From: Chloroflexota bacterium
GTDB lineage: Bacteria; Chloroflexota; UBA11872; VXNJ01
Assembly: GCA_026708165.1 (NCBI GenBank)
Contig: JAPOVO010000164.1
Location: 1-10,243 of the forward strand
Direction of reading: 5' to 3'
DNA length: 10,243 nt
Of this stretch, positions 1 through 6,876 are shown piece by piece. Numbering within the stretch: position 1 is the stretch's first letter; every line of letters starts with the position of its first letter. Both the position numbers and the translations under genes were made by a program. A model generated the notes under the pieces. It did no database searches. It was not told where the DNA came from and saw only the letters and a list, made by a program, of their open reading frames with translations.

Positions 1-1173
1 GCTTTCGGGACTCACGAGTATTTCGAATTTTGTAAACGCATCGCGGCCATTCCCTACATTTGCGGGAACGTCGGTTCGGGCACGGTCGCGGAGATGCGCG
101 ACTGGCTGGAGTACTGCAATGCGGAAGGCCCGACGACTCTCACGGAGGAGCGGCGGAAAAACGGCAGCGCCAAGCCGCTCGGTGTGCGGTTTTGGGGCGT
201 AGGCAACGAAAACTACGGCTGTGGAGGCCACATGAGTCCCTCCGACTATGCGGCCGAATATCGGAAGTTCGCCACCCAGCTCCGTCGGGTTGACCCCAGC
301 GTCGAACTGATCGCCGCAGGCTACACCGCCGATTACAATCGCAAGCTGCTCGAAGCCCTGATAACCGAGCGCGAGCAGAGCCGCGAACTGATCGACCACG
401 TTGCCGTCCACAGATTCTTCCGCACCGGCGGGCACGACGTGGAGTTCTCCGAGGAAGACTATTACTCGTCTGTGGCCGAATCGCTGCTGCTCGACGACGA
501 CATCGTGAAGGCCGACGGCCTTTTTAAGAACTACGAAGACCCCAGCAAGCGGATCGGCTTGGTAATCGACGAGTGGGGCACTTGGCACTCGAACGCGCCC
601 AGAGACGACGGCCTGTTTCAGCGGAACACGATGCGCGACGCCGTTGTAGCCGCCGGCTGTCTTAATACATTCACTAACTGGTCGCAGCGAGTAGTGCTAA
701 CCAGCACGGCCCAGGCCATCAATGTGCTCACGCACGTGATCGCCGTCGACGGTCGCCATGCCTGGCTCACTCCCATCTTCCACGTGTTCGAGATGGTTCG
801 CAATCACGTCGGCAACGACGCCCTTACGACGAACATCGAGTGCCTAGACCTAGCTGGCGGCGACGGGTCGTCGGGAGGTGTACCCCAGATCAGCGCCTCC
901 GCGTCGGCCGATCCTGAAAGACGGTCAGGCGTGGTATGCGCGGTGAACCGCCATGTCTCGGAACCGGCCGATTGCACCGTGGCGTTTGCCGATTTGTCGG
1001 TCCGGTCGGCGTCTGCAAGCCTCTTATCGGAGAGCGCGCCCAACGTCTTCAACGACGCCGCCAATCCCGACCGCGTCACGCCTTCGGCTGCTGGCGTCGA
1101 CGTTGATAACGGCAAGCTTCGCATGGAGTTGCCCCCGCATTCAGTGACGCTGTTTAGCGTCGAACTGGGCTAG
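1..1173 (+). CDS. GH51 alpha-L-arabinofuranosidase, 5' end outside window
   Basis: Retaining exo-glycosidase that removes terminal alpha-L-arabinofuranosyl residues from arabinose-containing oligosaccharides; GH51 enzymes are usually cytoplasmic. The frame is open from the first base, so the window holds the last 390 residues of a family usually near 500; about 100-130 N-terminal residues are missing. The fragment opens with FGTHEYFEFC and YICGNVGSGT, typical GH51 barrel motifs. GVGNENYGCGG carries the expected acid/base Glu (residue 70 of the fragment, bases 208-210). IDEWGTWH carries the expected nucleophile Glu (bases 571-573). AQAINVLTHVI and LTPIFHVFEMVRNHVG follow, then the C-terminal beta-sandwich (about residues 250-390) ending LPPHSVTLFSVEL. 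An ATG at base 94 is internal, because conserved family sequence lies before it. No frameshift or lost catalytic residue is visible. The stop TAG overlaps the stop of the convergent DUF35 gene. Family is secure; exact substrate is inferred. Confidence 0.93.
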   Translation, partial: AFGTHEYFEFCKRIAAIPYICGNVGSGTVAEMRDWLEYCNAEGPTTLTEERRKNGSAKPLGVRFWGVGNENYGCGGHMSPSDYAAEYRKFATQLRRVDPSVELIAAGYTADYNRKLLEALITEREQSRELIDHVAVHRFFRTGGHDVEFSEEDYYSSVAESLLLDDDIVKADGLFKNYEDPSKRIGLVIDEWGTWHSNAPRDDGLFQRNTMRDAVVAAGCLNTFTNWSQRVVLTSTAQAINVLTHVIAVDGRHAWLTPIFHVFEMVRNHVGNDALTTNIECLDLAGGDGSSGGVPQISASASADPERRSGVVCAVNRHVSEPADCTVAFADLSVRSASASLLSESAPNVFNDAANPDRVTPSAAGVDVDNGKLRMELPPHSVTLFSVELG

Positions 1174-1499
1174 CCTCGGGCGGTCGCAGCCCGGAATACT
1201 GGCCCCCGCTTCTCGTCGACGCGGCAAAGTTCAAGCTTCGTGCCGATCCGGGCCTTCTCGCCAGGCTCCAGCCGGCCCATCACTCTCGGGCCTTCTTCAA
1301 GTTCGACCAGGACCACGGTATACGGGACTTCCTGCTCGTAGCGGGTCGGTCCTACGTGAATCGCCGTCCATGCGCGGGCGGTCCCACGTCCGGCGAACGA
1401 AACCTCGAGCCTATCGTCGCCGCCGCACTCGGGGCAGTAGAGCCGGGGTGGCATGAACAGGCCGTCGCACGTGGCGCAACGATAGCCTGTCAGACCCAT
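1170..1499 (-). CDS. DUF35 zinc-ribbon/OB-fold acyl-CoA-binding partner protein
   Basis: Small 109-residue protein of the DUF35 family: an N-terminal rubredoxin-like zinc ribbon followed by an OB fold. Characterised relatives pair with thiolases, HMG-CoA synthases or thiolase-like aldolases and help bind or pass on the acyl-CoA. Visible here: C8-x2-C11 and C22-x2-C25, the four probable zinc ligands, with PPR between the pairs. The OB part begins at GRGTARAWTAIH (about residue 37), followed by PYTVVLVELEEGPRVMGRL, the typical DUF35 core. The ATG at 1497-1499 lies 7 bases after the thiolase stop and puts the first Cys at residue 8. The frame is open much further upstream, but that stretch lies inside the thiolase gene and reads as a shadow. 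It is last in a ligase-thiolase-DUF35 operon. The protein is slightly short for the family. It probably has no catalysis of its own and acts in complex with the adjacent thiolase (inference from family and position). Confidence 0.9.
   Translation of the reverse strand: MGLTGYRCATCDGLFMPPRLYCPECGGDDRLEVSFAGRGTARAWTAIHVGPTRYEQEVPYTVVLVELEEGPRVMGRLEPGEKARIGTKLELCRVDEKRGPVFRAATARG
1176..1194 (+). terminator. Weak hairpin after the GH51 stop
   Basis: TCGGGC (1176-1181) and GCCCGG (1189-1194) form a 6-bp stem including one G-U pair, with a 7-base loop, starting 3 bases after the GH51 stop. No T run follows (AATACT), and the sequence also encodes the end of the convergent DUF35 protein. A terminator role is therefore only possible, not shown. 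Confidence 0.22.
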
Positions 1500-1506
1500 C
1501 GCGAGG

Positions 1507-2700
1507 CTAGGGCCTGCCGAGAATGTGCACGGTTGCCACGGCGTCGGCCCCACCAAGGTTGTGGGCCAGAGCTGCTTCCGGACTCGCGATCTGGTTGGCC
1601 GCGTTGCCCCGGATCTGGGCTGTAAGGTCGAAAATCTGCGCAAGTCCCGTGGCGCCAACTGGATGTCCCTTTGCAATGAGCCCACCACTCGGATTGACGG
1701 GAATGCTGCCATCGAGCGCGGTCTCACCCGACTGCACAGCCGGTCCGCCCTCGCCCTTTGGAAAGAACCCTAGGTCTTCTGTCGCAACTATCTCGGCCAC
1801 GGTAAAGCAGTCGTGAACCTCGGCCACGTCGATGTTGGAGGGACCTAGACCGGCCATCTCGTAAGCTGCTTGCGCGGCCTTGACGGAAGCGGAAAAGCTG
1901 GTCAGTTCGCGCATTCCCGTCAAAGCGCTCGGACCAGTGGCGTGCCCCGAGCCAAGGATTCGCACTGGTTTGTCTGCGAAATCACCCGCCATTTCGGTCG
2001 GACAAAGAACCGCTGCGGCCGCGCCGTCGCTTATGGGCGGGCAGTCGAACAGCCGTATCGGTTCGGCTATGAACCGGGAGTTGACAACCTCCTCCAGATC
2101 GGTGGCGCGGCGGAACTGCGCCTTTGGATTGTTGAGGCCGTTCTGATGATTCTTGATGGATACCTCCGCGATTTGCTCGCGGGTGGTGCCGTATTTCTCC
2201 ATGTGTGCTTCCATCACCATTGCGAATGCGCCCGGAAACGTCAGCCCGGTGTGCATTTCGGAGTCCTCGTCGCCCGCTGTTGAAAGTGCTGCCGTAATTT
2301 CGCCAATCGGCATCGCCGACATCTTCTCAACGCCTGCGACGAGGACGAAGTCGTAAAGACCGAGCGCAACGGTTAGAAACCCCTCCCGGAAACCGAGCCC
2401 TCCTGAAGCGCAGGCCCCTTCCACCTTCGTTGCCGGTATACCCTCGAGGCTCAAGCGCCCTGCCACGACAGCCGCCAGCGAGCCCTGTCCCGCAAGCCGC
2501 TCGCCAGCGAAATTCCCTAGGTACAGCGCTTGGATACGGGACCGGGCTATGCCGCTGTCCGCAATGGCCTCGCGGCAGGCGTCGACGGCCAGCCTGGTTA
2601 TATCCTGGCCTTCCAGCCGTCCAAACGGAGTCGATCCCACGCCCAAAATGGATACCGGCCGCAATCCCCTGTCCGGCCCGGTCGTCCAGCCTCCAGCCAT
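1507..2700 (-). CDS. SCP-2-type thiolase / acetyl-CoA acetyltransferase family protein
   Basis: Thiolase-superfamily enzyme that would cleave or form beta-ketoacyl-CoA. Numbering is from the GTG described below (398 residues). GACASGG contains the expected nucleophile Cys98. VHDCFTVAE (297-305) has the His-Asp-Cys-Phe signature of SCP-2 thiolases. NPSGGLIAKGHPVGATG (337-353) has the GHP His347. The C-terminus has HNLGG (381-385) in place of the CxG of classical thiolases, as usual in SCP-2 types. Length is normal. The start is ATG at 2698-2700, whose A is the last base of the ligase stop (TGATG), with AAAGG 8 bases before it. A GTG at 2701-2703, also overlapping the ligase stop, would add one residue. 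Translational coupling to the ligase is likely. Because Cys and both His are kept, a real thiolase fits better than an Ltp2-like aldolase. Substrate unknown: branched, steroid-like and short-chain acyl-CoAs are all possible. Confidence 0.92.
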   Translation of the reverse strand: MAGGWTTGPDRGLRPVSILGVGSTPFGRLEGQDITRLAVDACREAIADSGIARSRIQALYLGNFAGERLAGQGSLAAVVAGRLSLEGIPATKVEGACASGGLGFREGFLTVALGLYDFVLVAGVEKMSAMPIGEITAALSTAGDEDSEMHTGLTFPGAFAMVMEAHMEKYGTTREQIAEVSIKNHQNGLNNPKAQFRRATDLEEVVNSRFIAEPIRLFDCPPISDGAAAAVLCPTEMAGDFADKPVRILGSGHATGPSALTGMRELTSFSASVKAAQAAYEMAGLGPSNIDVAEVHDCFTVAEIVATEDLGFFPKGEGGPAVQSGETALDGSIPVNPSGGLIAKGHPVGATGLAQIFDLTAQIRGNAANQIASPEAALAHNLGGADAVATVHILGRP

Positions 2701-4244
2701 CACACGCGCCTTTCGTGACCCAACCAGTAACGCTCGCGCAGTTCACGTTTCAATATCTTCCCGTACGCGTTTTTTGGCAGCGCCCGCAAAAAGTCCACCG
2801 AAGTCGGTTTCTTGTAGCTGGACATATTACTTCGGCAGAAATCCATAAGGTCCCGATCTGTCACCTCGGCATTTTCGTTTAACACGACCAGCGCCTTGAC
2901 CGTCTCTCCCCACTTTTCGTCAGGCACTCCTATGACAGCCACGTCGGCAACGGCGGGATGGGTTGCGATGACTTCCTCGACCTCCCGAGGATAAACGTTC
3001 GCCCCGCCGCTGATTATCATGTCCCTCTTTCGATCGGTGATGTAGAGATAGCCGTCCGAGTCCAGGTTGCCCAGATCGCCAGTGTGCAGCCATCCGTTCC
3101 TGAGCGTTTCCGCCGTCGCCTCGGCGTTGTTCCAGTATCCCTTCATCACCAGATCGCCTAGAACGACGATTTCACCCGTCTCGCCGGCAGGCAGTTCGTG
3201 GTCCTGCTCGTCCACCACCGAAACCCGAACTCCCGTCACCGCGCGGCCCGCCGAAGCGAGTCGCCGAAAAGCGACCGGGTCGCCCTCGATCCGGTGCTCC
3301 TCTATGGGCAGCGTGGTCACCGCCATTGGAGCCTCGCCCTGTCCGAATATCTGAACGAAGTTCGGGCCGAACGTACGCACGGCCTCGACCAGGTGCTCTG
3401 TATACATGGGGCCGCCTCCGTAGATCACTGTATGAAGGCTGGACAGGTCGAAGTCTTCCTTGTGGTCGCTAGCCACCAGAATGTTGATCATCGTAGGAGC
3501 CAGGAAGAGGGTGGTGACTCGGTATCGCTCGATAGCGCCGAATATCTTGCGGGGTTCGAATCTTGGCGTTCCGGGAAAGGCGTTGGCCGCTCCGCGGGCT
3601 AGGTTGTGGAACATGCACAGCCCCGAGCCGTGCGTGATCGGCGCGGCATGAAGCAGAACGTCGTCGGGTGCGGCCGGGTTTATATCGAGCAGATAGCCCT
3701 GCGCCATCGCCATTAGGTTGCGGTGGGTGAGCATGGCCCCCTTGGGGCGGCCGGTGGTCCCAGACGTGTAGAAAAGCCAGGCTACGTCATCGGAGTCCGG
3801 CAGCGCCGACGGCACGTTTTCCGATGACGAGTTCAGGAGTTCGTCGTAACCCAGATCCTCATCAGGATCGCCGCCCACGCAGATAAAGTGCTTGACGGTA
3901 TCTAACGATCCGCGAATTTCAGCGAGGTGATCGCGAAACTCGCTAGAGTACACAAGCGCAAACGCACCAGAATCGTTGAGCAGGTACTCGTGCTCGCGCG
4001 GCTGAAGCCGGGCGTTCATCGGCACTATCGCCATTCCAGCCTTCATCGGCGCCAGAATCGCCTCCAGGCCCTGGTGGCAATTAGGCAGCAGCATCCCAAG
4101 CCGGTCGCCGCCACGTCCGCCAAGATCAACCAGTGCATTGGCAAGGCGGTTCACCCGCGCCTCGGCCTCGTGAAACGAGACCACGGTATCTCCGTCGAGC
4201 CATGCAGGCCGCTCGGGATAGCGGATCGCGCTGCGTGTCAGCAT
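2700..4244 (-). CDS. AMP-forming acyl-CoA synthetase (acyl-CoA ligase)
   Basis: Adenylate-forming ligase of the ANL superfamily, which activates a carboxylic acid with ATP and joins it to CoA. Reading from the first ATG (514 residues), the P-loop-like motif YTSGTTGRPKG is at 159-169. YGGGPMY is at 275-281. FGQGEAP (300-306) takes the place of the common YGxTE motif. HTGD is at 387-390. DRKRDMIISGGANVYPREVE (404-423) spans the hinge and start of the C-terminal domain, and NAYGKILKREL carries the expected catalytic Lys496. Length is typical for medium/long-chain fatty acyl or aryl acyl-CoA synthetases; the acid substrate cannot be read from sequence. The N-terminus may be longer: the frame is open to 4331, and the upstream codons TLDVGH fit the usual family N-terminus with a strong ribosome site before a CTG at 4257-4259. 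It is first in the three-gene cassette, and its TGA overlaps the thiolase start. It ends in a short basic tail, GHERRV. Confidence 0.92.
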   Translation of the reverse strand: MLTRSAIRYPERPAWLDGDTVVSFHEAEARVNRLANALVDLGGRGGDRLGMLLPNCHQGLEAILAPMKAGMAIVPMNARLQPREHEYLLNDSGAFALVYSSEFRDHLAEIRGSLDTVKHFICVGGDPDEDLGYDELLNSSSENVPSALPDSDDVAWLFYTSGTTGRPKGAMLTHRNLMAMAQGYLLDINPAAPDDVLLHAAPITHGSGLCMFHNLARGAANAFPGTPRFEPRKIFGAIERYRVTTLFLAPTMINILVASDHKEDFDLSSLHTVIYGGGPMYTEHLVEAVRTFGPNFVQIFGQGEAPMAVTTLPIEEHRIEGDPVAFRRLASAGRAVTGVRVSVVDEQDHELPAGETGEIVVLGDLVMKGYWNNAEATAETLRNGWLHTGDLGNLDSDGYLYITDRKRDMIISGGANVYPREVEEVIATHPAVADVAVIGVPDEKWGETVKALVVLNENAEVTDRDLMDFCRSNMSSYKKPTSVDFLRALPKNAYGKILKRELRERYWLGHERRV

Positions 4245-4417
4245 GTGGCCTACGTCCAGCGTGTCCTCCCTGTCGCGATTAGGGGGTCGGTCTTGCCGCG
4301 ACGGTCCCGTGCGAACACTACGAACGCCCTATCAACGCTCTGCCGGTTGCGCACTTCCTACGAGTTTGTTGTTCAATAGGTCGCCTCCACGCTCACCGGG
4401 TTCATGGACTCGCCCGG
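4245..4417. other. Gap between hydrolase-like gene and acyl-CoA ligase gene
   Basis: A 173-base interval on the transcribed strand between the hydrolase-like stop and the ligase ATG. It contains the ligase ribosome-binding region and perhaps the first codons of the ligase. Just after the hydrolase-like stop there is a 5-bp CCGGG/CCCGG inverted repeat (4396-4400 and 4413-4417) with a 12-base loop and no T run, so it is not a convincing terminator. TTGAAC and TTGATA occur on the minus strand, but neither has an acceptable -10 at the right spacing. Whether the two genes share a transcript cannot be decided from this. Confidence 0.5.
4265..4271 (-). promoter_or_regulatory. Strong Shine-Dalgarno AGGGAGG upstream of the acyl-CoA ligase
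   Basis: On the minus strand the sequence reads AGGGAGG, then acacg, then CTG (4257-4259), then 12 bases, then ATG (4242-4244). The purine tract is 5 bases from the CTG but 20 bases from the ATG. A normal spacing therefore points to initiation at CTG, adding five residues (Met-Asp-Val-Gly-His). There is no ATG, GTG or TTG in this frame between the ATG and the upstream TAG at 4329-4331. A weaker GTAGG lies 4 bases before the ATG and could serve it instead. Confidence 0.5.
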
Positions 4418-6568
4418 CTATGCCCCGGCCAGCTCTTCGACTTTCGCCTTCAATGGTCGGTAAACATGCTCGTTCATCACTGCTATGGCCCCTATGTCGG
4501 ACTGGTCTTGCACTATCGCGGCGTAGGCTTCGGTCCCCGCCCGGCAGTGATCGACTGCGGCCTGCGTCTCCCGCAACGCCACGTCCCGCTCGCCTGCCGA
4601 GTCCGCAAGGGCCGCCTCCCGCAGCGACTCAATGCAGTCGAGATATGCGATTCCGAAGTCGAGCCGGCCGATCCAGTAATCGATATATTCCCCGCCGCCG
4701 CTCCCCGCCTTGCTTCTAGCCTGTCGGGCCGAATCCAGGGCGTTGCGGTAGGCTCGCCTCACCTCCGCTAGCTCCTGTGGGAAGGGTTCGGCGATCCAGC
4801 TCTTCATAATCATGTTCGGAGCGGGAAAGGCGATGGTAAGAGCGTTCTGCTCAAGTATGACAGTAGCCCGCTGGACTTCCTGATGCATCTCGAACATGTC
4901 TTCCACACACGCCTCACCGCAGGCCGCCATCAGCACGTAGCGGCAGACTTCGTCCGGCGACGCCGCAGTATCCCAACCGGCATTGGCGAGGTAGGAAACG
5001 GTGGGATCATGATCGCCGATCAACCAGTAACGTGTGCTGAATCCCGACCAGCCTCGGTCGCGCATTCGTTTGGTCATGCGGTGCAAGCTGCCCAGTGTGC
5101 TCTGCGGCAAGATTCCCACGTTGTCGTCGTGAAGCGTCAAGATGGCTGTGGCGGGCAGATCGAGCTGCGGAGCCTTGCCGTACGAGTCTCGTAACGCGCT
5201 GCTCGATGGGAAATAGTCCATCCCGACGTGTGTCTGCCAGCCCGGCTTTGCAATTACGTTCACGACGGGAAATAATTCTCTGGCGACCGACTCCAGAATC
5301 ACCTTGATATCCGGTCGGGCCGTGTCCGCCAGCACTTCCAAATCGTCGATAAGCCTGTCCAGAAAGTAGAGGCTGACGATGTCCCCCTTGACCTCTAGAA
5401 CCGGCCGAGGCTCACCGCCCGGGTAGCTGCCCGCAGGCATGTCCCTCTCGGCGGCGCTCGCCAGCACCGGCTCCAGGCTGCACACTTGCTCGACGCCGTA
5501 CTTGTCATCGAGTGCCTGCCAGGCCCGCTCATGCTCCTCGATCCACTGTCGGTGCTCCTGCATCACAAAGGAGATGTAGCTGGCTTCGGGATAGATGTTG
5601 ACGGTCGCCTGAATCACCGCGGTCGCAAGATCGGCCAGCGCGTCGTCATCCATGGCTACGCCGTCGCCCGGCACGATTGTGCTCGCGCCGAGTTGGTGAG
5701 TTTCGCGAGAGGTCTTCAGTAACCCGGCGAACTCAGAAGGAAACTCAGTTGTGGAAGTGTGGATCACGCATTCCATACCGCGTGACGCTGCATGATCGAA
5801 CAAGTTGTGAATATGCCGCTGTCCCGCCGCAGCGGTCTCCTCGTAGCTTGCGCCGAGCGGCAGGTCAGGATTCCAAAACTCCTCGATATCGCCAAATACC
5901 TCCCGACCAATGGTGTCGTCATCGACCGGGTATTTATCCCCAAACCAGAGAGTTCCGGAGTTGCGCTTCACACCACGTACTTCGTAATGGACAAACGGGT
6001 GATACGGCCATATGAACGCGTAAACCCGGTTGAACTTGAGCTTGGCGAGCTGATCGATTACGGGCCTGTAGTCCTCGATGCCCCAGGACTCCGGCCCGCA
6101 CGCAAAGTCGTTGACCACCCTCCATTGCCGGATGGTCAGATTGGGTTCCATCACTGTAGTCAGGTTCGGCAGTTTGAAGGTGCGCCGCTCAGGCAGAACG
6201 TCGCCGTGCAGCAGATAGCGCACGCCCCAGCGTTCCACAAGCTCATATACGGCCCACAGCGTGGCTCTGGGACTTCCACCGCCGACAATTAGAGCGTCGC
6301 GACAGCGTTGAATCACGATCCCCTGGTCTGAAACGTCGAAAGACGAGCCGTCACTCATGGCCTCGGCGACCGCCGGATTGGTAGCCGGACTCCCGATCAA
6401 GAAGAATCCGTCAGGAAACCCTTCCGTGTCTTCGGAGAGACTCGCCTCCACTCCGAACAGATCCGCCAAATACCGGCAAAGCTCGCTCGCCGCGAAGAGC
6501 TCCAGGTCCGGCTGACTGCCGCTTACCACCACGCCAACTTTGGGGGCTTGCCCGCCGCTCTCCGTCAT
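4418..6568 (-). CDS. Putative glycoside hydrolase with GH20b/alpha-glucuronidase-like N-terminal domain
   Basis: A 716-residue protein I cannot assign to a named family. Residues 10-130 look like the alpha/beta domain found before the catalytic barrel in alpha-glucuronidases and GH20 hexosaminidases: AASELCRYLADLFG (26-39), FFLIGSPATNP (55-65) and GGGSPRATLWAVYELVERWG (96-115). Residues about 143-530 look like a TIM-barrel hydrolase, with LAKLKFNRVYAFIWPYHPF (174-192), an E-H-rich stretch QEHRQWIEEHERAW (337-350), ILTLHDDNVGILPQ (476-489) and RYWLIGDHDP (513-522). Residues 550-716 are mostly predicted helical. Candidate acidic catalytic residues lie in the two barrel stretches, but I cannot name a pair. 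No signal peptide or membrane segment is visible, so the protein is probably cytoplasmic. The ATG has GAGAGG 8 bases upstream. It is divergent from the transporter gene and upstream of the acyl-CoA cassette. Glycosidase activity is inferred from domain style and a GH51 gene nearby. Confidence 0.7.
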   Translation of the reverse strand: MTESGGQAPKVGVVVSGSQPDLELFAASELCRYLADLFGVEASLSEDTEGFPDGFFLIGSPATNPAVAEAMSDGSSFDVSDQGIVIQRCRDALIVGGGSPRATLWAVYELVERWGVRYLLHGDVLPERRTFKLPNLTTVMEPNLTIRQWRVVNDFACGPESWGIEDYRPVIDQLAKLKFNRVYAFIWPYHPFVHYEVRGVKRNSGTLWFGDKYPVDDDTIGREVFGDIEEFWNPDLPLGASYEETAAAGQRHIHNLFDHAASRGMECVIHTSTTEFPSEFAGLLKTSRETHQLGASTIVPGDGVAMDDDALADLATAVIQATVNIYPEASYISFVMQEHRQWIEEHERAWQALDDKYGVEQVCSLEPVLASAAERDMPAGSYPGGEPRPVLEVKGDIVSLYFLDRLIDDLEVLADTARPDIKVILESVARELFPVVNVIAKPGWQTHVGMDYFPSSSALRDSYGKAPQLDLPATAILTLHDDNVGILPQSTLGSLHRMTKRMRDRGWSGFSTRYWLIGDHDPTVSYLANAGWDTAASPDEVCRYVLMAACGEACVEDMFEMHQEVQRATVILEQNALTIAFPAPNMIMKSWIAEPFPQELAEVRRAYRNALDSARQARSKAGSGGGEYIDYWIGRLDFGIAYLDCIESLREAALADSAGERDVALRETQAAVDHCRAGTEAYAAIVQDQSDIGAIAVMNEHVYRPLKAKVEELAGA

Positions 6569-6876
6569 ATCTACCGCCTCTCAAAATCCGTCCGCCGCCG
6601 GAAAGCTCTGAACCCCATCACGATTTCGATCAGTTGACAATCGAGAGTATCACGGTGACCGCCCACGGCCGGTACTGGGACTCGAACTGCGAGCAAGGCG
6701 GAAGGCGTCAATCGCAGACTACGACGCGAGTCCGATGAACCAGAGTTGGTTCGAACTTTCCGCTCCCGTAACTCAATTCTGGCACTTCCGTTATGGGTCT
6801 TGAATATGGTTGTAGAATCGAAGAAATACAAGTGATTCCCGAGATTTCGCAACGATTGTGGCGAAGTCTGACTTCG
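6569..6876. other. Divergent intergenic region between hydrolase-like and MMPL genes
   Basis: About 308 bases lie between the two divergent starts if the transporter begins at 6877. This stretch must carry promoters for both directions. TAGAAT at 6813-6818 (+) matches a sigma-70 -10 in five of six positions and would give a transcript starting near 6825, but there is no good -35. TTGACA occurs at 6634-6639 (+) and TTGTCA on the opposite strand at 6636-6641, neither with a matching -10. The frame of the transporter is open back to an ATG at 6793. The translation of that extra part (GLEYGCRIEEIQVIPEISQR) has no membrane-protein character. I see no RNA gene or operator-sized palindrome. Confidence 0.45.
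6577..6582 (-). promoter_or_regulatory. Ribosome-binding site of the hydrolase-like gene
   Basis: Minus-strand GAGAGG lies 8 bases upstream of the ATG at 6566-6568. It fixes the start of the 716-residue protein; conserved domain sequence begins about ten residues later. Confidence 0.65.

Noticed and set aside
1500..1727. Upstream in-frame extension of the DUF35 protein by 76 codons
   Set aside because: It lies inside the thiolase gene in another frame, is rich in Arg and Ser as shadow frames are, and the family N-terminus fits ATG 1499.
2430..2882. Long plus-strand open frame opposite the thiolase and ligase genes
   Set aside because: Low-complexity, Pro/Arg-rich translation with no domain; a shadow of the minus-strand genes.
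4396..4417. CCGGG/CCCGG hairpin after the hydrolase-like stop as a terminator
   Set aside because: Only 5 bp with a 12-base loop and no T run.
5792..6292. 166-codon plus-strand open frame opposite the hydrolase-like gene
   Set aside because: No recognisable motif and the opposite strand has a coherent domain structure.
6669..6700. tRNA-like T-arm sequence (GGGACTCGAAC) on the minus strand
   Set aside because: Read on the minus strand, the flanking bases do not pair as a 5-bp T stem, and no acceptor or anticodon arm can be drawn.
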